Shown here piece by piece: positions 46,771-57,594 of a stretch of 64,000 bases of DNA. The notes under the pieces were generated by a model. The model saw only the letters and a list, made by a program, of their open reading frames with translations. It was not told where the DNA came from and made no database searches. Made by a program: the position numbers and the translations under genes. This stretch comes from Smallanthus sonchifolius (lineage: Eukaryota > Streptophyta > Magnoliopsida > Asterales > Asteraceae), in assembly GCA_023525975.1 (NCBI GenBank), contig CM042022.1, positions 65,554,001 through 65,618,000 on the forward strand, in the 5' to 3' direction. How positions within the stretch are numbered: the stretch's first letter is position 1; every line of letters begins with the position of its first letter.

Positions 46771-48499
46771 AGAGAACTAGGATTGCATACTAGACAATAA
46801 CCTCACACATTAGTTGCACGGCACACAATTATACCTGATACATATAGCACCCATACATACATTGCAGTGCAGGCATGTTAGTACCATCTGTATCACCCTC
46901 AGTTGGCAAGGGACACATCATTTGCATTGCATCATCATTCCCAGTAGCGACACTCGGGGGATCACCAGAGCAACATCCACTCCCGTCCGAGGGCAGCGAG
47001 ACGGAGCCTTCGGAGGAGTCACTTACATCACCATCACCCGTTGGGTATGGTCGGCTTTCTCAGGTCCATGCTATGGACGACACTCAGCACTAACGCATAT
47101 CTCTTTGGGAATTGGGATCGTCGGAGGCGAGTCCCTATTGTAACCACTAGCAATAATACGCCGACTGAAGGCAGACCGTTACACGCATTATTGCATAATA
47201 TATTGACAAGTAGATGTCATCACTTTCCCGAGCCATGGGCTCGCTTCCTTGGTCAATATTCTGTTGAGAATAGATTGACCACAAAGTTGAGAACGCATTG
47301 CTCATTGCATACTCAAACCCTATCCTAACTCAGTTGGAAGGACGACTACTTTGCCTCTTCTAGTAAGACATTCATGAACTAGTTTCGCTCATCGAAGCCA
47401 CATTTCATGTACATATTTGTTTCATGTGCATGTTCCTATCTACAATCCGCTGGATTGGACTCTCGTATTATGTTCCAACTCGAGTGAATACTCCGATCAA
47501 ACGATTACCGACTACTCATCCTGATATGAGTCCTAGTCGTTCAACTTATGGTTGATGACTAAGCCTCTCGATTACTTATCATATCTGACAGCACTCTGCA
47601 CTCGGCAATACAAATTAAGGGACATTTTGACATAGGATAGGGAGAAGCAAGGGTGAGCATGCAAAGCAAATTATCATTACGGGTGCACACGTAATAATAA
47701 TCTAAGGTGCATGTAAGTCCTGGTGAAGCCTAGTGTGTGGATAAATGGTCCTAAGCAGTAATCTACAAACTTAAACTTCCACTATCAATAGAAGTTCTTG
47801 TAACCTACTCAACGACTAGTTGGTATAGTTAAACTCGTTCAACAACTGATAGACGCGACTATCAACTTGAAGGTGTTTACGGACACACTGGACTATCATT
47901 AATGAAATCCATCATTTTATCTCACTCATGTAAGAGTCTTAGTGAAATTAAGACTCTCATCCAAACGTGACCATAGAAACCAACTCGATTGAAAATCTAG
48001 TAGAAGCTCATAGTAAACCCATCGACTCCAAGTATATAAGCAGAATTGAAAGAATTCCTTCTTGCTAACACATCATTCCTTACACTCCAACAATAAATTC
48101 TAATCGACCCTAATGCATTATCCGGTGACTAATCCTCAGATTAATTTGATTTATACCCCAGGGTATCAAACTCTATAAACGGGCTTCTTCTTTCACAAAA
48201 CGATGCAGTTGCTCTAAGGACATTAGAAATCAAGGATTTCAACTGACTGATCATCAGTTGAACGCAAATACTTAAACAGACGAACTATCCCTTGTACTCC
48301 TGATATCTATATTTCATTAAAATCTTTCCTACATGTGAACCTCTTAGCCTTTGTGTTGACCAATGCTTACCTCATAAACGCGAGTCTCACTAGAAGCCTC
48401 ATCGTGACCTCATAACTTTCTGCTGGTAAAGTCGTACGCCAACTCTATTGGAAATTTAGTACAGAAGCAACTCAAAACCTTTAGAGATGTAAACTAATA
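46771..48499 (+). other. Decayed 5' internal region of F
   Basis: This is where gag should be. Only a short Ser/Glu-rich frame (about 46875-47093, with PSEGSETEPSEES) hints at coding origin. I see no zinc knuckle or gag core. Confidence 0.6.
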
Positions 48500-49600
48500 T
48501 TGACTGGTCTTAAGTTTGACATTGACCTCACACCAATTACACTAGACAGCTTTGACAAAATTGCCGGTATGGATTGGTTATCTAAGAACCAAGCCAAGAT
48601 TATCTGTCATAAGATAATTGTTCGCCTTTCTCTCCCTAGTGGAGAAAACCTTTCTGTCCAAGGTGAAAAGAGTGGTGCTGTCATGGGCATCATATCTTTC
48701 GTGAAAGCACAAAAGCGTCTACGTAAAGGTCATACTGCCATTTTGGCTCTCGTCGTCGAGTAGCCACCTGGCGAGAAGAAGATTGACGACATCCCGATCG
48801 TTCATGATTATCCGGAGGTATTTCCCGAATATCTATTAGGTCTTCGACCGCATCATCAAGTCGAATTCCAAATTGATCTAGCACCCGGAGCGGCGCCTAT
48901 TGCTCGGGCACCCTGTAGACTTGCACCCAGTGAATTACAAGAGCTGTCCACTCAACTGAAAAATTTGTTGGATAAAGGTTTCATCCGACCTAGCGCATCG
49001 CCGTGGGGAGCTCCGGTACTATTTGTCAAGAAGAAGGACGGAACCTTCTGTATGTGTATTGACTACCGGGAGCTGAATAAAGTCACAATCAAGAATCGCT
49101 ACCTTTTACCTCGCATAGATGATCTCTTTGATCAACTCCAAGGATCAAGTTTCTATTCCAAAATAGATCTTAGGTCCGGCTACCATCAGTTAAGAGTCCG
49201 AGAAGAGGATATCTCTAAGACTACATTCAGAACGAGGTACGATCATTACGAGTTTATGGTCATGCCTTTTGGATTAACCAACGCACCTGTGGTATTCATG
49301 GGCCTCATGAACCGTGTGTGTAAGCCTTACCTTGACCATTTCGTTATCGTTTTCATCGACGACATCCTCATTTATTCCAAGAACAAGGAAGAACAGAGGA
49401 ACATCTACGCCTAATTTTGGAATTACTTAAGCAAGAGCAACTGTATGCTAAGTTTTCCAAATGTGAATTCTGGATCCAGGAAGTTCAGTTTCTAGGGCAT
49501 GTGGTTAACGAGAAAGGAATACATGTCGACCCATCAAAGATAGAAGCCATCAAGAATTGGGCAGCACCGACGACTCCGACTGAGGTGCGATAATTTCTGG
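48500..49600 (+). pseudogene. Protease end and reverse transcriptase of F
   Basis: Plus strand: KIAGMDWLSKNQAKI (protease end), a stop at about 48761, VEFQIDLAPGAAPIARAP, then an open RT frame with KGFIRPSASPWGAPVLFVKK, MCIDYRELNKVTIKNRYLLP, FGLTNAPVVFMGLM and the intact active site VFIDDILIYSK (about 49350). A frameshift near 49400 puts EFWIQEVQFLGHVV in another frame, and a CAA-to-TAA type stop occurs near 49591. Confidence 0.93.
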
Positions 49601-49602
49601 GA

Positions 49603-51640
49603 TTGGCTGGATATTACCGTCGATTCATAGAAGGATTTTCAAAAATTGCTCAACCTCTCACTGCTTTAACTCAAAAGGGTAAAGCCTATAATTGGGGCGA
49701 TAACCAAGAGTCAGCATTCCAACATCTTAAACAGAAACTCTGCAGTGCACCTATTCTAGCTTTTCCGGAAGGAACCGATGATTTTGTAGTGTATTGTGAT
49801 GCATCTATTCAGGGTCTGGGTTGTGTCTTATTGCAACAAGAAAAGGTGATCGCATACGCTTCACGTCAACTAAAGATCCACGAGAGAAACTACACCACTC
49901 ATGACTTAGAGTTGGGAGCCGTAGTTTTCGCACTTAAGATATGGAGACATTACTTGTACGGTACCAAATGCACCATCTACACCGATCACAAGAGTCTTCA
50001 ACATATCTTCGAACAGAAAGAGTTGAACATGCGACAACGTCGTTGGGTCGAACTCTTAAACGATTATGACTGTGCGATCCGATATCACTCGGGTAAAGCT
50101 AACGTTGTAGCTGATGCCCTGAGTCGAAAGGAAACGAAACCCAAACGAGTTCGAGCATTACAACTTACTATTCACCCCGGATTACCTGACAAAATCCGTA
50201 GTGCTCAACTCGAAGCCCTAAAAGAAGAAAATCTACCGCTGGAAAGTACACGCGGTCTGGAAGCACAACTTGAAGTCAAATCTGACGGTATTCGCTACTT
50301 TTCTGAGCGAATATGGGTTCCAGTATTTGGAAACCTAAGGGAACTAGTTATGGATGAGTCTCATAAATCTCGTTACTCGATACATCCAGGTTCCGATAAA
50401 ATGTACCATGATCTAAAGGTACTATATTGGTGGCCGAAGATGAAGGCCGATATAGCCACCTATGTTAGTAAATGTCTGACTTGCGCGAAAGTCAAAGTTA
50501 AATATCAAAAACCATCCGGTCTTCTGCAACAACCAGAAATCCCCATGTGGAAATGGGAACAAATATCCATGAACTTCATCACCAAACTACCACGAACCCC
50601 TATCGGATGTGATACCATTTGGGTAATTGTTGATCGATTAACAAAGTCCGCTCACTTCTTAGAAATAAAGGAAACCGACAAAATGGATAAGCTCACTCGT
50701 ACTTACTTGAAAGAAATAGTCTCTCGGCACGGGGTGCCAATCTCTATTAATTTGGATCGTGATGCACGATTCACTTCTCGTTTCTAGCAGTCGTTACATA
50801 AAGCTTTAGGCATGCGTCTAGATATGAGCATAGCATACCATCCTCAAACTGATGGCCAGACAGAATGTACTATTCAAACTCTGGAGGACATGTTACGAAC
50901 TTGTGTGATTGATTTCGGTAACACTTGGGAGTCTCACCTACCGTTGGTGGAGTTCTCCTACAACAACAGTTATCACACTAGCATCAAGGCAGCTCCATTT
51001 GAAGCACTTTATGGATGGAAATGCCGTTCTCCTATTTGTTGGACCGAGGTTAGGGATAGCCAACTTACAGGTCCTGAACTTGTATTTGAAATTTCTGAAA
51101 AGATCATTCAAATTAGAAACCGTATGGCGGCAGCTCGTGATCGTCAAAAGAGCTATGCCGACAAGCTTCGTAAACCTTTAGAGTTTCAAATAGGTGACAT
51201 GGTCTTACTCAAAGTCTCACCTTGGAAAGGTGTCATTCATTTCGGGAAACGAGGCAAACCGAATCCTCGTTATGTCAGACCATTCAAGATAATGAAGAGA
51301 ATTGGACCAGTAGCGTATCAACTGGACCTACCTGAAGGACTTAGTGGTGTACACAACGTCTTTCACGTCTCAAATTTAAAGAAATGCCTAACAGACTAAT
51401 CACTCGCAGTTCCTCTTGAGGAACTACACGTTGATGAACAGTTACGTTTCATCGAAGAACCTGTGGAAATTATAGATAGGGAAGTTAAAACGTTAAAGCA
51501 CAGTAAGATCCCTATTGTCAGAGTTCGTTGGAACTCAAAACGCGGACCGGAATTCACGTGGGAGCATGAGGATCAGATGATGCGCAAATTTCCTATTCTG
51601 TTCAAGCACTCCGCGTCAAATTTTCAATGTATTATTTAAT
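49603..51640 (+). pseudogene. RNase H, integrase and chromodomain of F
   Basis: The 394-codon frame from 49603 has FSKIAQPLTALTQKG, RNase H (VVYCDASIQGLGC, THDLELGAVVFALKIWRHY, IYTDHKSLQHIF, KANVVADALSRK), and integrase with SIHPGSDKMYHDLKVLYWWP, CLTCAKVKVKYQKP and IWVIVDRLTKSAHF. A TGG-to-TAG type stop follows RF at about 50786. The frame from 50812 continues with HPQTDGQTECTIQTLED, VGD-type GDMVLLKVSPWKG and FHVSNLKKCL, then TAA at 51397. The chromodomain tail has VEIIDREVKTLKHSKIPIVR, FTWEHEDQM and FPILF. Catalytic residues of RNase H and integrase appear present. Confidence 0.93.
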
Positions 51641-51746
51641 TTTCGGGACGAAAATTCTTTTAACTACGGGATGATGTGATATCCCGGGAAATTTGTTTTA
51701 TTATTATTTAATTTTCGGGACGAAAATTCTTTCAACTAAGGGATGA
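51638..51746 (+). repeat. Doubled polypurine region before the F 3' LTR
   Basis: TTTAATTTTCGGGACGAAAA through GGGATGATGTGA occurs twice, about 71-75 bp apart. The first copy is followed by TGTGATATCCCGGG, which looks like the start of a different Gypsy LTR; the second by the true LTR start TGTGACAATCC at 51747. Confidence 0.88.
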
Positions 51747-54432
51747 TGTGACAATCCGGACTTTCGAGTTAACTCTATTAGCACAACTTGGTTAGTCAAG
51801 CTATCTTTTAAACAAGTTAAACCAGTTAACACTGTTAGCACAACTCAGTTAGTTCAGTTAGAATTCTTAAGGGCTAAATCTGCCTTATCTCTAATCTAAA
51901 TTCATGAAATCACAGGGACTGAATATGTAATTAACAAAATTCTGATTTAGTTGACTTTTTAAAGTCAACCCGTATGTTTTTGAGCCTATTTCGCAAGCCA
52001 TAACCGATTTCAGTTGAGAATTATAAATGAGATACACATTCAGGTCATTAACGTTCATCATTAGGACAATTAATATCGACATTACTGCGAATTCAACCTA
52101 ATAATGGGAATTAAACTCATCACCGTCGAGAACCTCTTCATCTCGATCGAATTCGATCAATTTCAGTTATCATCCTCGCAATCAACTACCTGCGCACCTA
52201 AATCGACTTCCTCAGAACTTTTTACACCATCTAATTGGGTCGGAGATGAAGCTGTGATCGCCGGAGGCAGAAACTGTCAAAGTCGGAACCGTATTTGGTC
52301 GAGCACCTTCAATTCATATTCCAATCTGGTAATTAATCCCATCTGTAGCTTCGTATTACCCCACTGATCGAAAGCCCTATGTTAATTAGGGCTTACAACA
52401 TCAATTTGGCCAAGATCCCGATTCTAGGGTTCATAACATTCGGGTTTAATAGAAATCTACCCTGGACTCGATCTAAACCCAATTAATTGATATGTATAGC
52501 TTTGCAATGACCTAATCTTTAAAAGCCCTATGCTTCCAACCCTTGTCAATATCAGATTTAACTAAATCGAATTCATGAGCAAACCTAGGGTTTCGATGTT
52601 TCAAGAAGGGATTTAATCGAGTTAGACTTAATGATTTTGGAATTAACTCAATTCAAAGATTCGCAATACATTAGGGAACAAACCCCTTTTGTCTTTTGGA
52701 TCAATCACGATCGGGTTCAAGAGATTTGAGGGAGGATTTGGGATGGGTTTGCGTTAAAGGGAAGAACACCTTGAACTGTGGTGTTAAAAGAAATCGAATC
52801 TGCTTATCCATGCGATTACCCTAGCGGGTGGACCGGTTAAGACTTGGTGCTGTTGGGGAGGAGACCCGGGTTCGAGTCTCCCCGCCCCCCCCATTTTGAT
52901 TTTTAATGTTTTTAAACTATTATTTTAACACATAAAACTTATCCTAACACTATTATATTAATATATAAAAATGTTTTAGTCTTAGAAAACACCCGTAGGC
53001 TCGAGTTTGATTTTATAACCTATTTTATAATTATTTTTCACTTTTAAAATAATATATATTTATATTATTTTCGAACCAACACTCCAAATGAAATGATATG
53101 TTTATATTATTTTAATTCCGTGGTCTCAGATAAAAATAATATATTTTCATATTATTTTTGCCACAATTATAAACTTTGTGTAACGTTCAAACTATTAAAT
53201 AATATAGTTATTATATTATTTACCCTCGGTTTAATTCTCGAATAAAAATAATATATTTATTATTTTTCCACACAAATGATTATTTTGTTAATCATACGAC
53301 TTAAAATAATAAATATAGTTATACTATTTTCCTAACCATTTTAAAGGGTAAGCGTACGAATTTATTCATTCATTTAATATTATTCGTTATTAACGTTCGA
53401 CACGTAACGCATTAATCTTAATGATTATATTAAGAAACCCCATTCCCGTGGACACGTTCATCTACTCATTGATCCTTAGAATGTTTTAAGACGTTCTAAT
53501 CTTCCGTGTCGTCGTCACAAATCCCATATGTCCCTAACTTATGTTTTTATAATTCTAGGACATACGTAAGCCGTACATGCTAACACTTGAGGTTCTAAAT
53601 CTCATACTTGTGTGATACTACCTACTACACAACGCAGGTGAGTTTCACGACCCCTTTTTACTTGTTTTACTATTGGGGGAGAAACATGCTTACACACATA
53701 CATATTTTACTTGTTTTCCTGTTGAGGAGAAAACAAGACACAACTATTTTAGATTATTGTAATTCATATGTTATTACTGTTGAGGCTAAGCGTAACACAC
53801 TATCACAGAAAGTCCTCATCATACATTGAACCGTTAATATGGATCTTAGCAAGGTAATGTTTAGTAGTACTACTGGGTTTGACAAGCCCCACCCGCGTTA
53901 GTCGCGCTAACTCGATTGGAGGTCGAACGGGTGAAATGTTAGCCTACTCACATTTGCCAGAGTTGATAGACCTGGCAGGAGGCATACAAACAAAAACAGT
54001 CAGCTTCGGTTGCGAGCGCTTTAGTAAGACATGAGCATAGGCTAGCTACCTATAGATATGCATATTGAATGTACATAATCTGGCAAACACTCTCTTATTG
54101 TAAACTTGAAACCTGTGAACTCACCAACCTCGTGTTGACACTTTTTCTTACATGTTTCTCAGGTCGCTTTGGCACAAGTTGCACACTTAGGACATGTATG
54201 GAGTCCTACTGTCATATGATTCATTTTAAACAGTTTACTTATTGATTGACGCTTGTTGCGTGTAATTACATTTGATTTCATATTAACGTTTACGCATCCG
54301 CATTAACTCTGAGCTTTTATGTTATGACTTTTAAGTCCCATATAGTGTCGTTTGATGTTACTAATGACTGAGATCATGGTGTGTCACCTTCCATACGGTA
54401 AAACTCCGTTAGTGGAATTCGGGGGTGTGACA
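51747..54432 (+). repeat. 3' LTR of F
   Basis: 2,686 bp, TGTGACAATCCGG to TCGGGGGTGTGACA. It lies beside the H ORF1 fragment and the right TSD CTTGA. Confidence 0.95.
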
Positions 54433-55104
54433 CTTGATGTCTCTTGCGACACCTTTTTTCCTTTTTTTTGGGAGACAGTTTGAGTATCGGCCATGATTTC
54501 TTTTGGAATTTCTTGAGTTTCTGGTACAAAGTCAAGTGGTGTACTCGGTTGGGACATTAGGGATTGGTAGTTAAACATTTGAAAGTTCGGGTTTATTTGA
54601 AAGTTAGGGATGGGTTGGAAGTTTGGGTTTGGTTGAAAGTTCGGGTTTAGTTGAAAGTCAGGGTTGGGTGGAAAGTTCATTTGGTTGGCCATGAACGCGT
54701 TATCACGAGCCGCGTATTGAGCCCAAAAGTGTGGGTTTGGATCATTACTCATTTTTGGTTATTGGTTAGGAAGATTAGAAATGAGTGTAGAAGATTAGTG
54801 AGTAGAAGGTTAAAAAATTAGAAATGAGTGTAAATATTATGGAGTAAAATTGGGTATTTATAGTGAGTAAAAATAAATTTTATTAATTATTATTTATTTA
54901 AAAAGCCAAACGGTCAAAAATAATAACGTTTAACGGTATTATTTTGTTTAAAATGAATGGATTTCTCCCGTGAAAAAAATCACGAGAAATGAAGACGCCG
55001 TGAAAAATTTGGCGAGGGGGCGGTGTTGGTTAATAATCACGCCATGATTTTTGGGTCCACATAGGACCACGCCGTAATTGTGATTAGTATACCGGATGAC
55101 CTTA

Positions 55105-56200
55105 GGTCGTGAGGGCTAGAAGCTAGTATGATGTTTGTGTGTCGTGTAATGACTTATGCGGGATTAGTCGGGTAATGAACTTAGACGAGTGTAGGGTACA
55201 TCTAGGATATGTTAGCACGAGAACACGTATGTGGTTTATGCTTAGTTAATGAGTCATGGTAAATAATAGTGTGATGTTATGTGTTACTTGCTTGATGTTG
55301 TGTGTGCTTACGTCGTCGTCCTTGTGACACGGAAAATGACGATGTGAAGGACAGGGTCCTTCGGGTGGTCACTAAAGGTGACATGCCCTTTGGGGGGCAT
55401 TTGATGAGCTCGGAGTATGATGAAAACCCTGATGGAGGAAGTTGCGACATAGCAGGTAAAGTCCTTCGAAGGTAACCGTTGTGAGTATATATGCTTGGTT
55501 TAAATGCATGCAACTGTTAATTGATATTTATTGTGTTATGATGTTATTGCTTCGGTGTTAAGCATTTGATTGACTGCGGTGTTGGAACAATGTCGTGTTT
55601 ACGACTGATGTGTTAGTAGACCTCATGAGGGTCCTAGTTAGGGCTTGTCAGATCTATGTCTAGGGGTTGGTTGATTTAACCGGATTTCATGTTGATACAT
55701 GTGGTAAATTATAGGTTAGTAGTGCGGTAAGTTCGATCCATGTCAGTGAGACTTACGGGGTTAGGGATATAGGTTGAGTCTTGGGTTACCGAACCCTTAC
55801 GGGAAATTGTAGATAAAGTGGGTTATCAATATGTTAATAAATGAGAAACCGTTTTATAAAGGACTGAAATGTCCTGAATTCAATTAAGTGATATCCGTGA
55901 CTGAAATACTTTTTGTTAACATAAACTGTTAGAACTCACTCAGCGTAGCTGACTTTGTATGTACGTTAGATTGTTTTGCAGGTGGGTTTTACATGAAGAG
56001 GTGTCTTGGCTTGGGAGAGGTTCTACTCAGATTGGTGTGCATGTATTCGTAAGGTAAGGTTAAGAACGATAATGAGTTAAAAAGATAAAACTAATTTAAA
56101 GAAGACTTCCGCTGATTGTTTTTATAATAAGATAAGTTTTTTTAGAGAGAATACCCAGTGATGTGACCCAACTGTAGGGTGCCCGGTTTGGGGCCTTGCA
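55105..56200 (+). other. Right piece of solo LTR E
   Basis: No gene is supported. It contains AGAACTCACTCAGCGTAGC (about 55929) and ends GGGGCCTTGCA before the TSD ATTGG. Confidence 0.7.
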
Positions 56201-56205
56201 ATTGG

Positions 56206-57396
56206 CATTCTTTTTTCCTTCACCTATCAGAAACACTCGACCCTAGCCCCTCCTACGGGCTTCTGCTGAACAGGCTTAGGACAATTCTTCTGTATATGTC
56301 CCATTTCATTACAGTTGTAACATTTAGGGGTCGGACAATACGTCACAATATTTCCTGGCTTTTGGCATTTATGGAATTTCACATCTTGGGAACCTCTTGC
56401 CCAGTTACTTCCATCTCTCCTAGGTAACTCAAAATTTTCAGACTTAAACCTATTCATCACCTCCTCAATCTTTCTTTTCACCTCAACTGGTTTCAATTCT
56501 AATGACTTCTCAGCCTTTGCCTTTGCTTATTGAGCTGCCATTTCATCCTACATTGTGGTCGTAAATGTCAAGGTTGCATCCATGGGCTGGGGTGCAGAGG
56601 TTTTTACTAAGGTGTGTACCTTTAGCGGTAAACCTCGCACAAACTATTTAATTCTCCCGGACTTGGGTGTCACCAGATATGGCACCAGTTTTGACATCTC
56701 ATCAAACTTTGTTGCATATTCTTGATGTGTCATGTTCCTAGCTTCCAAATGCTGAAATTCTTCCTCAATTTTGTCAAGCTCGTTTTGAGGACAAAACCTA
56801 TGTAAAACCAGCTCCTTAAATTCACTCCATCGCATGTTATCAATGGCATGCTCTCCTTTGGCTTGTTTTACAGATTCCCACTAATCTAATGTTGTGGTTT
56901 CAAAAGTATTGACAATAAACTTAACTTCTTGATCACTCCTACATTCACTGAGTTTTATAACTGCCTCCATCTTGGTAATCGATTGAGTAGCATTAATGGC
57001 TCCTTTCTTGACATCGAATGGTTTGGGATTGCATCCTCTGAAGGACTTGTAATTACATCCTTCCTGATTCTCCGTTCTTGTTACAGAGCTATGATTAGCA
57101 TTTTCGTTATTGCCCTCGACATTGTTGGTTCCTCCTCCAGTGGGTCCAGTCCCCATTCTCCTTGTAAGAACTTCATCTAACAATCCATGTAACGTGGTTC
57201 GTAGTGACCTCATAGCCACTGTTTCTTGGAATTGGGTCTCTAACATGATTACTTCTTCCGCATGAGGTCCCGTGTTGTTATTGGCGTTATTGTTTATCTC
57301 ATCGTGGACGTTAGTATCAGTGTAGTTGTTCGTCTTCCTATTAGATCTAGTAACAGGAGTTCGACCCTTTCCTCTCCCTCTTCTTCTTCTAGTCAT
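56206..57396 (-). pseudogene. Gag of Gypsy B
   Basis: ATG 57396 begins MTRRRRGRGKGRTPVTRSN, a basic N-terminus. An Asn-rich linker follows, then CNYKSFRGCNPKPFD, the gag core (MRWSEFKELVLHRFCPQNEL, FQHLEARNMTHQEYATKFDE), a Lys-rich stretch, a ruined first zinc knuckle (FHKCQKPGNIVTYC) and an intact second one, CYNCNEMGHIQKNC (about 56280-56325). All pieces are in one frame, broken by at least five stop codons and no frameshift that I can see. Its C-terminal end joins the protease at 11884 after E is removed. Confidence 0.88.
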
Positions 57397-57594
57397 TTGA
57401 TACATATACACACAGATGTATGACATCAGAATTCGTATAACCGGTTCACAAAATCAGAAATTAAAAACATTTGGCCAAAAATACAATTAATTATCTGTTT
57501 TTTTGATATCACCCGTTATATATTATAAATGATTATCAACATCTCAACTTACGGATTTAGCTTATCTTATGGCATTCCAGCTATCCTCAGAGCT
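57397..57594 (-). other. Leader of Gypsy B up to the C3 insertion
   Basis: AT-rich, with no gene seen. The B primer site and 5' LTR must lie beyond C3. Confidence 0.6.

Larger units (their letters stand above)
43986..54432 (+). mobile_element. Tekay-like Gypsy element F
   Basis: F is flanked by CTTGA (43981-43985 and 54433-54437) inside ORF1 of H. It has a 5' LTR (43986-46770), decayed 5' internal sequence, protease, RT, RNase H, integrase with chromodomain (48500-51640), a doubled polypurine region, and a 3' LTR (51747-54432). The last 14 bp of the 5' LTR and the primer site are missing, so the LTR/leader junction at 46770 is a deletion. It is the best preserved pol in the window. Confidence 0.95.
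43330..54752 (-). pseudogene. ORF1 (Myb/NAM-associated type) of H, split by F
   Basis: The gene starts at ATG 54752 on the minus strand (MSNDPNPHFWAQYAARDNAF) with an Asn/Pro/Phe repeat (NPNFQPNPNF), then a Lys-rich KKGKKVSQETSS at the F insertion (54438). After F and one CTTGA are removed it resumes at 43985 and below, giving KVVKFNGIYQECLRDRRSGE, ATAQFQDEVGG, YVAPT, GASDGRSFYDINVDAPEDVE and PIGKKKEKAQS. This is the C-terminal half of plant Harbinger ORF1 proteins, as I know them. The Myb-like DNA-binding part is missing, and frames change several times. Confidence 0.75.
43032..55101 (-). mobile_element. PIF/Harbinger-like element H carrying only ORF1
   Basis: H is flanked by TTA (43029-43031 and 55102-55104). 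Its ends are related inverted repeats: GAGCAAGGGGTATACT on the left and, read inward on the minus strand, GGTCATCCGGTATACT on the right, followed by a further match ATTA-GG-GTGG. Without F it is about 1.6 kb. It contains a degraded ORF1-type gene but no DDE transposase, so it would have depended on a transposase in trans. The TTA target and ORF1 content fit PIF/Harbinger; the call rests on those two points. Confidence 0.75.
11885..56200 (+). mobile_element. Solo LTR E, split by A and H
   Basis: E begins TGTAACATCCCG at 11885 and ends CCTTGCA at 56200, flanked by ATTGG at 11880-11884 and 56201-56205. Without the nested elements A and H it is about 2.4 kb (11885-12626, 42463-43028 and 55105-56200). 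It has no ORF or internal region, so a solo LTR is the simplest reading. It carries AGAACTCACTCAGCGTAGC near 55930, related to a motif in the LTRs of A and G. The proline/histidine-rich open frames on its minus strand (12194-12707) have no support. Confidence 0.8.
4506..57594 (-). mobile_element. Outermost Tekay-like Gypsy element B (interrupted)
   Basis: This minus-strand Gypsy element can be reassembled across four insertions. On the plus strand the order is 3' LTR (4506-6048), polypurine tract, chromodomain and integrase, RNase H, RT, protease (to 11884), then gag (56206-57396) and leader. The gag/protease boundary reads continuously if the 44.3-kb E insertion and one ATTGG copy are removed. 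The integrase is continuous if D and one TCTTG copy are removed. The C-terminal chromodomain-like segment and the TGTAACACC LTR start fit the Tekay clade of chromoviruses; that clade call is inference. The 5' LTR lies beyond C3, outside the window. Confidence 0.85.

Noticed and set aside
46814..47328. Possible host gene exons
   Set aside because: Short overlapping frames without domain or splice support, located between the F LTR and F pol.
44343..52367. Conserved 87-codon ORF present twice (44343-44606 and 52104-52367)
   Set aside because: The two copies are the two LTRs of F, so conservation reflects duplication at insertion and not selection for a gene.
55277..55513. Minus-strand 78-codon ORF
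   Set aside because: No recognisable content; it lies in solo LTR E.
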